DNA from: Patescibacteria group bacterium
GTDB lineage: Bacteria; Patescibacteria; Paceibacteria; UBA9973; UBA2103
Assembly: GCA_004322365.1 (NCBI GenBank)
Contig: SCTS01000003.1
Coordinates: 1 to 64,000 of the forward strand
Length of the DNA stretch: 64,000 nucleotides
Direction: 5' to 3'
This document shows, in pieces, positions 24,899 through 33,814 of the stretch. Position 1 is the first letter of the stretch. The number at the start of each line of letters is the position of its first letter. The notes under the pieces are model-generated. The model made no database searches and was not told where the DNA came from. It saw only the letters and a program-made list of their open reading frames with translations. The position numbers were made by a program, and so were the translations under genes.

Positions 24899-26029
24899 AT
24901 GGAGCCTCTTGCGGTAAAAATTCGACCCAAAAATCTTGATGAATTCATTGGGCAGGAGCATTTAGTAGGAGCTGGGAAACCTCTTCGTGTTGCCATAGAA
25001 GGTAAACACCGATTTTCTTTTGTGCTCTGGGGACCACCAGGAGTAGGAAAGACAACCTTGGCACGCATTTATGCTGATTCACTCGATGCTACTTTTTTTG
25101 AACTTTCGGCTGTTGCAGTTGGGAAAGAAGATATTAGGAAAGTAATAGCTACTGACACAGGTGGAAAACCAAAAGTTTTATTTCTTGACGAAATACATAG
25201 ATTTAATAAAGCTCAGCAAGATTTTCTTCTTCCTTTTGTAGAGAAAGGCGACCTAACATTAATTGGGGCAACGACGGAAAATCCTAGTTTTGAAGTTATT
25301 CCTGCGCTTTTGTCCCGTGCCCGCGTATTTGTACTTCAGTCAATATCTGAAGAAAATATGACAAAGATAGTGACTCGCACAGAGGTCACACTCAATGCGG
25401 AAGCTATTGATTGGGTCGTTGCGTATGCGAATGGCGATGCACGAGCTCTAATTACTATTATTGAGAATGCCGAGCGTTTATATGGAGAAGTAACCACAAA
25501 GACACTGCAAGAATCACTTCAATCAGGGCGTCTTCGATACGACAAGAAAGGTGAGGAACACTACGATACTATTTCCGCATTCATAAAAAGCATGCGTGCA
25601 AGTCAACCTGATGCTGCAATGTATTATCTTGCGCGCATGCTTGAGGGTGGGGAAGACCCCGTGTTTATTGCACGGCGTATGGTGATTTTTGCCAGTGAGG
25701 ATATTGGGCTCGCTCAACCCACCGCATTAGTGGTAGCAAATGCGGTGTTTGATGCTGTTCGCTCAATAGGAATGCCTGAGGCTGGAATAAATCTGGCCCA
25801 TGGTGTTGCCTATCTTTCAAATTCTAAAAAAGACCGTTCCAGCTATGATGCCCTCCGTTCTGCGCAAGCGGATGTTCAGGCTACGGGGAATCTGCCTATC
25901 CCTATGAATGTGCGTAATGCACCAACAAAGCTTATGAAGGAGTTGGGATACGGCAAGGAGTATACAAAATATGACACAGAGAGTTATTTGCCTGAAAAAT
26001 TAAAAAAGAAGAAATATTTTGATTCTTGA
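24899..26029 (+). CDS. rarA: Replication-associated recombination ATPase RarA (MgsA)
   Basis: This 376-aa AAA+ protein is of the clamp-loader type. It starts LAVKIRPKNLDEFIGQEHL and has Walker A GPPGVGKTT (~46), Walker B FLDEIHRF (~99), sensor 1 GATTENPSF, and the RarA C-terminal region ISAFIKSMRASQPDAAMYYLARMLEGGEDP (quoted in parts), followed by ASEDIGLAQP. RarA acts at stalled forks. It is shorter than Escherichia coli RarA (447 aa). TACGCT (24887-24892) is 6 nt before the ATG. It lies immediately before the uvr genes, so the region is a DNA-repair cluster. Confidence 0.92.
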   Translation: MEPLAVKIRPKNLDEFIGQEHLVGAGKPLRVAIEGKHRFSFVLWGPPGVGKTTLARIYADSLDATFFELSAVAVGKEDIRKVIATDTGGKPKVLFLDEIHRFNKAQQDFLLPFVEKGDLTLIGATTENPSFEVIPALLSRARVFVLQSISEENMTKIVTRTEVTLNAEAIDWVVAYANGDARALITIIENAERLYGEVTTKTLQESLQSGRLRYDKKGEEHYDTISAFIKSMRASQPDAAMYYLARMLEGGEDPVFIARRMVIFASEDIGLAQPTALVVANAVFDAVRSIGMPEAGINLAHGVAYLSNSKKDRSSYDALRSAQADVQATGNLPIPMNVRNAPTKLMKELGYGKEYTKYDTESYLPEKLKKKKYFDS

Positions 26030-26059
26030 CAGAATTTTTGAAAAGAGTATTTTGGATAT
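26026..26059 (+). promoter_or_regulatory. Consensus promoter of the leader before uvrB
   Basis: TTGACA (26026-26031) and TATTTT (26048-26053) are separated by 16 bp. The -10 ends exactly 6 nt before an ATG at 26060. The same layout, TTGACA-16 bp-TATAAG-6 nt-ATG, occurs at 51512-51548. Confidence 0.7.
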
Positions 26060-26113
26060 ATGGCAACTGTAGTTCGTAACTTTGGCCTTCTTCTCGTCGT
26101 CAGCCTACGCTAA
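26060..26113 (+). CDS. 17-aa leader peptide MATVVRNFGLLLVVSLR
   Basis: A very short ORF begins at the predicted transcription start and ends at TAA 26111-26113. It encodes three consecutive Leu and two Val codons, followed by Ser-Leu-Arg. It is followed by two copies of CGGAGGGG and an intrinsic terminator, the layout of a translation-controlled attenuator. The amino acids suggest sensing of branched-chain aminoacyl-tRNA or of general translation. Confidence 0.55.
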   Translation: MATVVRNFGLLLVVSLR

Positions 26114-26172
26114 CGGAGGGGATTTGAGTTATATAAAAAAAACAAACCCTTCCCTAAAACGGAGGGGTTTTT
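26114..26172 (+). terminator. Candidate attenuator with alternative pairing
   Basis: AAACCCTTCC (26144-26153) can pair with GGAGGGGTTT (26161-26170) as a terminator with a TTTTT tail, or with the earlier copy CGGAGGGG (26114-26121) as an antiterminator. The first copy begins at the stop codon of the leader peptide, so a ribosome there would cover it. The structure is visible; the regulatory mechanism is inferred. Confidence 0.6.
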
Positions 26173-26185
26173 AAAAATAAATATC

Positions 26186-26377
26186 ATGAGTATAGATAAT
26201 GGGGAGAGAGGTCATCGCGGATTTTTAGGTTCACGACAGCACGTTGAACACAAAAGTGTACATCCTGGATGTTTTTGTCAAATGAAGCTTTCATCTGAAA
26301 ATTCTACCCCTACGCATGACCGTTATATATGTATCTTTGAAGGGTGTCATAGGGGAAAATGGGAGCGAAAAATATAA
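26186..26377 (+). CDS. Cys/His-rich microprotein (63 aa)
   Basis: This short protein contains CFC, CIFEGC and several His residues (GERGHRG, RQHVEHKSVHPG, GCHRG), enough for one or two metal sites. It starts just after the attenuator terminator and ends 26 bp before uvrB. It has its own ATG and no convincing Shine-Dalgarno sequence. I do not recognise the family. Its expression should depend on readthrough of the attenuator. Confidence 0.55.
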   Translation: MSIDNGERGHRGFLGSRQHVEHKSVHPGCFCQMKLSSENSTPTHDRYICIFEGCHRGKWERKI

Positions 26378-26402
26378 TTTTTGAGTTTTTTGTTATAGTG
26401 CC

Positions 26403-28490
26403 ATGGTGAACGGGTTTAAACTCAAATCAGAATATTCACCCGCGGGTGATCAGCCTAAGGCCATTGAGGCGTTGGTTAAAGGTGTGAAAAAAGGGGAGTC
26501 ACATCAGACACTTCTTGGTGTCACGGGGTCGGGTAAAACATTCACTGTTGCAAATGTTATACAGCAGATTCAAAAGCCAACCTTAGTTATTGCGCACAAT
26601 AAAACACTTGCAGCACAACTCACACAAGAGTATCGAGAATTTTTTCCTGAAAATGCAGTGCATTATTTTGTTTCCTATTACGATTACTATCAGCCAGAGG
26701 CATATATGCCGATGACTGATACCTACATCGAGAAAGAGGCTCAAATTAACGCTGAAATTGATCGTTTACGCCACGCTTCTACTCAGGCACTTTTAACTCG
26801 AAGTGATGTCATTATTGTGGCATCTGTCTCTGCTATATACGGCCTTGGCTCTCCTGAGCAATATAAAAGAGTTCATAGAAACATTAAAGTGGGCGAGAAG
26901 TTTGAGCGTGCGGAGTTCGTGCGCGCCCTCATTGGATTGCAGTTTGAGCGAACTAATGCTGATTTAACTCCAGGAACATTTAGAGCGGTAGGTGCCAATG
27001 TTGAACTGATGCCAGTCAACGAAGTGGCGGTGTACCGTATTCATCCAGAGAATGGAAAGATTGCACATATCAGTAAATTGAATGCGGTCTCGCGAGCTCT
27101 CGTTGATGAACCAAAAGAATTTTTTCTTTTTCCTGCAAAGCATTACGTTACCGATGAAGCCGATAGAGGAAGAGCAGTTGCGGATATACAAAAAGAACTT
27201 GATGTTCGTTTAGTTCAGCTTGAAGCTGAAGGGAAAATGCTTGAAGCAGAACGCTTGCGGAGACGCACTCGCTACGATCTCGCTCTCATTCGTGAAATTG
27301 GATACTGTAACGGTATTGAAAATTACTCTTGTCATTTTGATGGGCGCAAAGCTGGAGAGCCACCCTACACACTTCTCTCATATTTTCCGCACAAAGCAGA
27401 TGGAACGCCAGACTTCTTGACGGTCATTGATGAATCGCATGTGACTATTCCTCAGCTTCGTGGCATGTATGCGGGAGATCAGTCACGAAAGAAAATGCTC
27501 ATTGATTATGGGTTTCGATTGCCCTCTGCTGCGGATAATCGCCCTCTAACATTTGATGAATTTGAAGGAAGGGTGGGTGAAAAAGTGTATACCAGTGCAA
27601 CACCGGGAGTGTATGAGTTTGAACACTCGGGTAAGCCTATTGAGCAAGTGATTCGCCCTACTGGGCTCATTGATCCTGAAATAATAATTCGTCCTGTAAC
27701 TGGCACCAGTTCGTCTAGTAGTCAGGTTGTCGACTTTATAGAAGAAACCATCACGGTAGTAAAAGGAGGAGGGCGGGTATTGGTAACGACGCTCACGAAG
27801 AAAATGGCAGAAGATTTATCTGAATTTTTAAAGGAAAAGAAAATAAAAGCAGAATATATTCATAGCGACATTAAGACGATTGACCGCATTACTATTCTTA
27901 CTGAATTTCGTAAGGGTACCTTTGACTGCTTGGTGGGCGTTAACCTACTTCGTGAAGGACTCGACCTGCCTGAAGTTGAGCTTGTGGGAATATTGGATGC
28001 AGACAAAGAAGGATTTCTTCGTTCCGATACATCGCTTATTCAAACTATAGGTCGTGCCGCAAGAAATGTGAACGGCAGAGTTATTCTTTATGCGGATGGT
28101 ATGACGGGTTCCATGGAGCGTGCCATCGGTGAGACTAACCGTCGTCGTGCAGTTCAGCTTGCCTACAATAAAAAACACGGCATTACACCGAAAACCATTC
28201 ATAAGGTTATTAAAGACATCACCGAGACACTGCAGTCAGAGCGAGCCGCTACTATCGCTATGCTTTTGGCAGTTGATGAGGATCGCACGCATGATCCTAA
28301 AGCCTTGAAGGCTCTTATTGCAGAAAAGCGTCAGCAAATGGAAGACGCTGTAGAGGTTCTTGATTTTGAAACTGCTGCATTGTTGCGTGATGAGGTGTAT
28401 AAACTCGAAGAGAAGTTGCCAGTGCCCAAAAAACCTAAGCGCAAACCAAAATGGCCTAAGAAGGGGATGGTTGTAAATTTAGAGGACTAA
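26403..28490 (+). CDS. uvrB: Excinuclease ABC subunit B
   Basis: UvrB is the damage-verifying helicase-like subunit of nucleotide excision repair. The protein starts FKLKSEYSPAGDQPKAIEAL, with Walker A GVTGSGKT (~38-45), the beta-hairpin YYDYYQPEAYMPMTDTYIEK (~96), DESHVTIPQ (motif II) and the helicase motifs FLRSDTSLIQTIGRAARN. The C-terminal UVR motif that binds UvrC is at ~645-675 (MEDAVEVLDFETAALLRDEV). Length ~695 aa is normal. TATAGT (26394-26399) lies 6 nt before GTG 26406, which may be the true start rather than ATG 26403. Confidence 0.97.
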   Translation: MVNGFKLKSEYSPAGDQPKAIEALVKGVKKGESHQTLLGVTGSGKTFTVANVIQQIQKPTLVIAHNKTLAAQLTQEYREFFPENAVHYFVSYYDYYQPEAYMPMTDTYIEKEAQINAEIDRLRHASTQALLTRSDVIIVASVSAIYGLGSPEQYKRVHRNIKVGEKFERAEFVRALIGLQFERTNADLTPGTFRAVGANVELMPVNEVAVYRIHPENGKIAHISKLNAVSRALVDEPKEFFLFPAKHYVTDEADRGRAVADIQKELDVRLVQLEAEGKMLEAERLRRRTRYDLALIREIGYCNGIENYSCHFDGRKAGEPPYTLLSYFPHKADGTPDFLTVIDESHVTIPQLRGMYAGDQSRKKMLIDYGFRLPSAADNRPLTFDEFEGRVGEKVYTSATPGVYEFEHSGKPIEQVIRPTGLIDPEIIIRPVTGTSSSSSQVVDFIEETITVVKGGGRVLVTTLTKKMAEDLSEFLKEKKIKAEYIHSDIKTIDRITILTEFRKGTFDCLVGVNLLREGLDLPEVELVGILDADKEGFLRSDTSLIQTIGRAARNVNGRVILYADGMTGSMERAIGETNRRRAVQLAYNKKHGITPKTIHKVIKDITETLQSERAATIAMLLAVDEDRTHDPKALKALIAEKRQQMEDAVEVLDFETAALLRDEVYKLEEKLPVPKKPKRKPKWPKKGMVVNLED

Positions 28491-28514
28491 AGACTCTAGC
28501 GTCGGCCTTCATGA

Positions 28515-28548
28515 GGCGGTACTATAGGGGTACCGCCGAACCGGCGGT
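28515..28548 (+). promoter_or_regulatory. Alternative hairpins in the uvrA leader
   Basis: GGCGGTAC (28515-28522) can pair with GTACCGCC (28530-28537). The ACCGCC part can instead pair with GGCGGT (28543-28548). The two stems exclude each other and lie 12-45 bp before the uvrA ATG. There is no T run, so a translational switch, a protein site or a Rho-type signal are all possible. Confidence 0.45.
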
Positions 28549-28559
28549 TATTCGTATAT

Positions 28560-31184
28560 ATGGCAAAAGAAAAATCGAAAGATATTCATGACTCTGATGT
28601 AGGTCTCGACAAGATTGTTGTTCGAGGTGCAAAGACACATAACCTCAAGAATGTTTCCCTAGAGATTCCTCGAAACAAGCTTGTGGTATTTACAGGTCTT
28701 TCTGGTTCAGGAAAATCGTCACTTGCATTCGACACCATTTTTGCTGAAGGACAGAGAAGGTATGTAGAGTCACTTTCTGCATACGCTCGGCAATTTTTAA
28801 ACCAGATGGCAAAGCCCGATGTCGAGGAGATTACTGGCCTTTCCCCAGCCATCGCTATTGATCAGAAAAGTCGCTCCAATAACCCGCGCTCCACGGTGGC
28901 TACTATTACTGAGATTTATGACTACATGCGTATTCTGTATGCTCGCGTAGGTCAGCCGTACTGTACACAAGACGACACTCCAATTCAGAAACTTTCCAAA
29001 GAAGAGATTATGAAGATAATTCTTCGCACAGCTGAGGTGGTTGATTTGAAAGCAACAGCAAAGAGGGCAATGGGGGTTGCATATAATGATTTGAAAGTTC
29101 GTATTTTGGCTCCCGTAGTTGTCGGTAGAAAGGGTGAATATTACCAACTCCTGTATGACTTACTCGGTAAAGGATTTGAGAAAGTAATTGTTGACGGAAA
29201 AGAACATTCACTTCGAGAGAGAATTGCTATTGAAAAGAATAAGGTGCACGACATTGATGTTGTAGTGGATGAGATTTTTGTTACCGAATTTGAAAAATCA
29301 AAAGTAGATGCACGGGAACGCTTATCTGAAGCGATTGAGCTTGCGCTTAAAGAATCGAACGGTCTTATAAAGATAGAAAACCCACTGAAAGAAGTACGCA
29401 TTCTTTCTGCAAAATTCATCTGTCCTTTAGACGGTTCTTCATTCCCTGAAGTTGAACCTCGACTATTCTCATTCAATAGCCCGTATGGTGCATGCCCTGA
29501 ATGTCACGGCCTTGGCACAGTCGGATTCTTTAATCTCGATATTTGTACTGTGTGTGAAGGGAAGCGCCTTCGACCAGAAGCACTCCGTGTGTTTTTGGGA
29601 GGCACTGAAAACAAACTGGGTATTTCGATTGTTGATTTGACTCGACTTTCAATTATTGATGCAAAGGCTTTTATTGAAAATCTTAAACTGACCAAAAAAC
29701 AGGAAGAAATTTCAAGCGCCATTCTCAAAGAAATTCTTGCACGCTTACAATTCATGATTGACGTAGGTATTGGCTATCTTACCCTCGATCGTACTGCCAA
29801 CACGCTTTCTGGTGGTGAGGCACAGCGTATTAGGCTCGCATCTCAGTTGGGAAGCGGTCTTGTGGGCGCCTTATACGTTCTCGATGAACCAACTATAGGT
29901 CTTCACCAAAAAGATAATGATCGTTTAGTTAAAACACTTTTACGGCTTCGAGATTTAGGTAACAGCATCATTGTTGTGGAGCATGACGAAGATACTATTT
30001 TTTCCTCGGATTTTATTGTGGACATTGGCCCAGGGGCTGGGGTACATGGGGGAGAGATAGTTGTTGCTGGGTGGCTCGACAAACTCCTTACAGCAAAACG
30101 AAATGACTCAGGCTCTTTGACACTCTCGTACCTTCGTGGAGAAAAAAAGATTCCGATTCCCGATGAGCGACGCACTGAGCAAAAAGGTGCCTTGAAAGTG
30201 AGACAAGGAAATATTTTCAACATCAAGAATATGGATGTTGATGTTCCTTTGGGTAGGTTGATTTGTGTCACTGGTGTTTCGGGCTCTGGAAAGTCATCTT
30301 TTATGTATGAACTATTGTATAAAAATCTCCGAGGGAAGTTAGAGCGAAATTATAGAACAACAAAGCTGTATAACTGTGCAAGTTTTTCAGGCGCTGAATA
30401 TTTGAGTCGAGTCATTCTTATCGACCAATCATCTATTGGTCGCACACCTCGCTCTAACCCCGCAACATATACGGGTGCCTTTTCACATATTCGAGATATG
30501 TTTGCTGCAACGACTGAGGCTCGTGCTCGAGGATGGAAGGGTGGTAGGTTCTCGTTCAATGTAAAGGGAGGACGATGTGAGGCATGCCAAGGAAACGGCA
30601 CCATTGCCGTTGAGATGCATTTCTTGCCCACAGTGTATGTAACTTGCGATGTGTGTGACGGTAAGCGCTTTATGAAGGAAACCTTGGAAGTCGAATACCG
30701 AAAGAAAAACATACATCAAGTACTTTCTATGACAGTGGAAGAGGGACTTGAGTTCTTTAATGATATTCCCGCTATTCATGATCGTCTTAAAACACTTTCA
30801 GAAGTGGGCCTTGGCTACTTGAAGTTAGGTCAATCCGCAACGACACTTTCAGGTGGTGAAGCCCAAAGAGTGAAGATTTCTTCGGAGCTCTACCGTAGAC
30901 ACACCGAAAAGACTATTTATCTTTTAGACGAGCCTACTATCGGGCTTCACTATGAAGATGTTCGAAAACTTATAGACATTTTGCAGACCCTCGTAAACAA
31001 AGGGAATACAGTCATGGTTATTGAACACAACATGGAACTCATAAAGAGTTCTGACTTCGTTATCGATATTGGACCTGACGGGGGAGTTGATGGAGGGAAA
31101 ATCGTCGCCAAGGGTACGCCTGAAGAAGTGGCGCGGACGAAAGGCTCATATACTGGGGAATATTTGAAACCACTCTTGAAATAA
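28560..31184 (+). CDS. uvrA: Excinuclease ABC subunit A
   Basis: UvrA is the damage-recognition ATPase. Two ABC modules are present: Walker A GLSGSGKSS (~45) and GVSGSGKSS (~570), with signatures TLSGGEAQRIRLASQLG and TLSGGEAQRVKISSEL and Walker B LYVLDEPTIGLH / IYLLDEPTIGLH. Zinc modules are visible in CPLDGSSF...CPECHGLG...CTVCEGKRL and in CEACQGNG...CDVCDGKR. At 874 aa it is ~65 residues shorter than typical UvrA (~940), mostly by trimming of connecting segments. The order uvrB-uvrA-uvrC indicates a repair operon. Confidence 0.97.
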   Translation: MAKEKSKDIHDSDVGLDKIVVRGAKTHNLKNVSLEIPRNKLVVFTGLSGSGKSSLAFDTIFAEGQRRYVESLSAYARQFLNQMAKPDVEEITGLSPAIAIDQKSRSNNPRSTVATITEIYDYMRILYARVGQPYCTQDDTPIQKLSKEEIMKIILRTAEVVDLKATAKRAMGVAYNDLKVRILAPVVVGRKGEYYQLLYDLLGKGFEKVIVDGKEHSLRERIAIEKNKVHDIDVVVDEIFVTEFEKSKVDARERLSEAIELALKESNGLIKIENPLKEVRILSAKFICPLDGSSFPEVEPRLFSFNSPYGACPECHGLGTVGFFNLDICTVCEGKRLRPEALRVFLGGTENKLGISIVDLTRLSIIDAKAFIENLKLTKKQEEISSAILKEILARLQFMIDVGIGYLTLDRTANTLSGGEAQRIRLASQLGSGLVGALYVLDEPTIGLHQKDNDRLVKTLLRLRDLGNSIIVVEHDEDTIFSSDFIVDIGPGAGVHGGEIVVAGWLDKLLTAKRNDSGSLTLSYLRGEKKIPIPDERRTEQKGALKVRQGNIFNIKNMDVDVPLGRLICVTGVSGSGKSSFMYELLYKNLRGKLERNYRTTKLYNCASFSGAEYLSRVILIDQSSIGRTPRSNPATYTGAFSHIRDMFAATTEARARGWKGGRFSFNVKGGRCEACQGNGTIAVEMHFLPTVYVTCDVCDGKRFMKETLEVEYRKKNIHQVLSMTVEEGLEFFNDIPAIHDRLKTLSEVGLGYLKLGQSATTLSGGEAQRVKISSELYRRHTEKTIYLLDEPTIGLHYEDVRKLIDILQTLVNKGNTVMVIEHNMELIKSSDFVIDIGPDGGVDGGKIVAKGTPEEVARTKGSYTGEYLKPLLK

Positions 31185-31205
31185 TGATTTTGGTATAGTG
31201 ACTCT

Positions 31206-32435
31206 GTGAAGAAGAAAGATCTAGATTTTTCAAAAATCCCTGATACACCAGGTATTTATATCTTTCGTAAAGGAAAGAAGATTTTATATATAGGGAAGGC
31301 AACATCACTTCGAAGTAGAATCCGTAGCTATTTTGTTGTTGCGATAGCTGATATTCGCAGTCCCTTGATTGCAAAGATTGTTGTAGATGCGGAAGCTGTG
31401 ACATGGGAAGAAACCGATTCAGTTTTAGAGGCATTTCTTTTGGAATCGAAACGAATAAAAGAATATCAGCCGGTAGGAAATACAGATGCGAAAGATAATA
31501 AGAGTTGGAATTATTTAGTGGTTACCAATGAAACCTTTCCTCGTTTTCTTGTCGTTCGTGAAAGAGAGCTTACTTCTAAATTTTCTCCATCTCTCATCAA
31601 GTATCTCTTCGGGCCTTTCCCGAGTGGAGTGATGCTCAAGAGTGCTTTAAAAATAATTCGTAGAATCTTTCCTTTTTTCGACACCAAGTTTCCTCTAGAC
31701 AATCATTTAAGCCCTGCGAATGAAAAAACACTTCACTTTAATCAATCTATTGGACTCTATCCTCGAGAGCTCAATGAAATTGAATATAAAAAAACCGTTC
31801 GCAATATCGTTCTTCTCTTTGAAGCAAAGAAATCCACTCTTTTGAAAACATTGGAGCGAGAAATGATGAAGTCTGCAAAAGCTGAAGATTTTGAAGAAGC
31901 AGAAAAATTAAAGCGGCAAGTGTTTGCTCTGAGGCATATTCAAGACATTAGTTTAGTAAAAGAAGAACTTCGTGCCCCTGAGAGTTCGGAATTTCGTATT
32001 GAAGCGTATGACACAGCGCATATTCGGGGGAGTGCTCCACGAGGAGTTATGTCGGTCATAGTGGATGGGAAAGCTGTTCCCGCTGAATATCGAACATTTA
32101 CAATTCGAGATGCAAAGGCAGGGGATGATTACGCAGCCCTTACAGAGATAATTACTCGAAGAGCTAATCACCCTGAGTGGCCTTTTCCAAAATTAATTGT
32201 TATTGATGGAGGAAAAACGCATCTGAATATCGCAAAGAAGTTGCTTGTGAAAGTGGGCATTGATGCGGATGTTGTTTCTGTAGTAAAAGATGAACGACAT
32301 CGTCCACGAGAAATCTTAGGCGGTACTGCACTTGCCGTAACGCATGAATCCAGCATTCTTCTTGCAAATAGTGAAGCGCATCGATTTTCTATAGCAAGGC
32401 ATAGGCAAGCGCTCCGGAAGTCGAGTTTGCAGTAA
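31206..32435 (+). CDS. uvrC: Excinuclease ABC subunit C, short form
   Basis: UvrC makes both incisions. The N-terminal GIY-YIG nuclease is PGIYIFRKGKKILYIGKA (~14-31) with the catalytic Arg region SLRSRIRSYF. A UVR motif lies at ~220-245 (AEDFEEAEKLKRQVFAL). The RNase H-like nuclease includes RIEAYDTAHIRGSAPRGVMS and LIVIDGGKTHLN. The protein ends soon after HRFSIARHR, so the C-terminal helix-hairpin-helix pair (about residues 550-610 in others) is missing; total 409 aa against ~600. GTG start, 6 nt after TATAGT (31194-31199). Confidence 0.93.
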   Translation: MKKKDLDFSKIPDTPGIYIFRKGKKILYIGKATSLRSRIRSYFVVAIADIRSPLIAKIVVDAEAVTWEETDSVLEAFLLESKRIKEYQPVGNTDAKDNKSWNYLVVTNETFPRFLVVRERELTSKFSPSLIKYLFGPFPSGVMLKSALKIIRRIFPFFDTKFPLDNHLSPANEKTLHFNQSIGLYPRELNEIEYKKTVRNIVLLFEAKKSTLLKTLEREMMKSAKAEDFEEAEKLKRQVFALRHIQDISLVKEELRAPESSEFRIEAYDTAHIRGSAPRGVMSVIVDGKAVPAEYRTFTIRDAKAGDDYAALTEIITRRANHPEWPFPKLIVIDGGKTHLNIAKKLLVKVGIDADVVSVVKDERHRPREILGGTALAVTHESSILLANSEAHRFSIARHRQALRKSSLQ

Positions 32436-32476
32436 TTTTGGAACCTATTTTCTGAAGGTGCGGTACAATATTTAAC

Positions 32477-33442
32477 ATGATAACCGTTGCTGTACTTCGT
32501 GGAGGTCCTAGTAATGAACATGATGTCTCTTTAAAGTCAGGGGCAAATGTTTTGAGTCACTTACAGAGAGAGCCCTACCGTGCGATAGATGTATTCATAG
32601 ATAAGAAGGGTGTGTGGCATGTTCGTGGCGTTCCTATTGAGCCTGAGAGGGCACTTAGCTCTGTCGACGTGGCGTTTAATGTCATTCACGGGCATTACGG
32701 AGAAGATGGCACCTTACAGCGAATATTAGACAGAATTGGCATTCCTTACACTGGAGGTAACGCTCTTTCGGCAGCACTTTCTATGAACAAAGTGTTAACG
32801 AAAGACATGCTCGCTTCTTCTGATATCAAAATGGCACACCACGCCATTTTGAATGTGTCGCCGACTTTGGATAAAGACATACTCGAGCTGTTTCGAAGAT
32901 TCCCTCAGCCTTCAGTTATAAAACCAAATGCTTCTGGTTCATCGGTTGGGGTGACCATTGCACGGAATTTTGAGGATTTTAAAGAGGGCATAAAAAAAGC
33001 TTTTGCGCATTCAACGCAGGTATTGATTGAAGAATTCGTACAAGGTAAAGAAGCCACTGTGGGTATCGTTGAAGGGCTCCGTGGGAAAAAACACTATGAC
33101 CTTCTCCCCGTCGAGATTGTGCCACCACCAAATGCAGATTTCTTTGACTACGAATTTAAGTACAACGGTGAGACCACTGAGAGAGTGCCTGGAAACTTTA
33201 CTCGTGATGAGACAGCAGAGCTTCAAAGACTCGCAGCACTTGCACACGAGAAGATTGGACTTCGTCACTATTCTCGCTCTGACTTCATTGTGTCTCCTCG
33301 AGGTATATATTTCCTTGAAGTAAACAGCGCTGCTGGCGTTGGATTAACAGAACAATCACTACTACCAAAAGCACTTGCCGCAGTGGGTATTTCTATGGAT
33401 GAATTTTTAGATCATGTTATTAAAGAAACACTAAAAAAATAA
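32477..33442 (+). CDS. ddl: D-alanine--D-alanine ligase
   Basis: Ddl joins two D-Ala for peptidoglycan using ATP. This is a 321-aa ATP-grasp enzyme: VAVLRGGPSNEHDVSLKSG (~3), NVIHGHYGEDGTLQ (~71), KPNASGSSVGVTIA (~150), LIEEFVQGKEATVG and EVNSAAGVGLTEQS near the end. All match the family. TACAAT (32464-32469) lies 7 nt before the ATG. Together with mltG in this window it indicates that the organism makes peptidoglycan. Confidence 0.95.
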   Translation: MITVAVLRGGPSNEHDVSLKSGANVLSHLQREPYRAIDVFIDKKGVWHVRGVPIEPERALSSVDVAFNVIHGHYGEDGTLQRILDRIGIPYTGGNALSAALSMNKVLTKDMLASSDIKMAHHAILNVSPTLDKDILELFRRFPQPSVIKPNASGSSVGVTIARNFEDFKEGIKKAFAHSTQVLIEEFVQGKEATVGIVEGLRGKKHYDLLPVEIVPPPNADFFDYEFKYNGETTERVPGNFTRDETAELQRLAALAHEKIGLRHYSRSDFIVSPRGIYFLEVNSAAGVGLTEQSLLPKALAAVGISMDEFLDHVIKETLKK

Positions 33443-33446
33443 TTCT

Positions 33447-33785
33447 GTGAATATTCACCTTACGGATAAAAAATGTGTGGCGTGCGAAGGGGGGATTCCT
33501 CCGCTTACTAAAGAGGAAATTTCCGCATTCAAACCCCAAGTACCAGTCTGGGAGGTATCGTCTGATGCAAAATCTATTTCGCGACAGTTTGTATTCAAAG
33601 ATTTCAAAGAAGCTCTTGCTTTTGTGAATAAGGTTGGAGCCATAGCTGAAGAGGAAGGACATCACCCCGACATCAAGCTTTTTGAATATAAAAATGTACT
33701 CGTTACACTTTCCACCCACGCAATAAATGGGCTTTCTGAGAATGACTTTATTTTAGCCGCAAAGATTGATACACTCCCTATCTGA
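33447..33785 (+). CDS. Pterin-4a-carbinolamine dehydratase homologue (PCD/DCoH)
   Basis: This 112-aa protein has the PCD signature EEEGHHPDIKLFEYKNV (~70-86), with the His pair and a Tyr where Trp is common, and the C-terminal GLSENDFILAAKID. Bacterial PCD recycles pterins for aromatic hydroxylases, but orphans also exist with roles in pterin or molybdenum-cofactor chemistry. An N-terminal CVACEGG pair is an extra. GTG start 4 bp after the ddl stop, so it is translated with ddl. No hydroxylase is seen nearby. Confidence 0.85.
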   Translation: MNIHLTDKKCVACEGGIPPLTKEEISAFKPQVPVWEVSSDAKSISRQFVFKDFKEALAFVNKVGAIAEEEGHHPDIKLFEYKNVLVTLSTHAINGLSENDFILAAKIDTLPI

Positions 33786-33814
33786 GGGGCTGACCTCTCT
33801 GCTCGCAAAGGGTG

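Noticed and set aside
28532..28550. LexA (SOS) box before uvrA
   Set aside because: CGAACCGGCGGTT does not fit CGAAC-N4-GTTCG; spacing and the second half are wrong.
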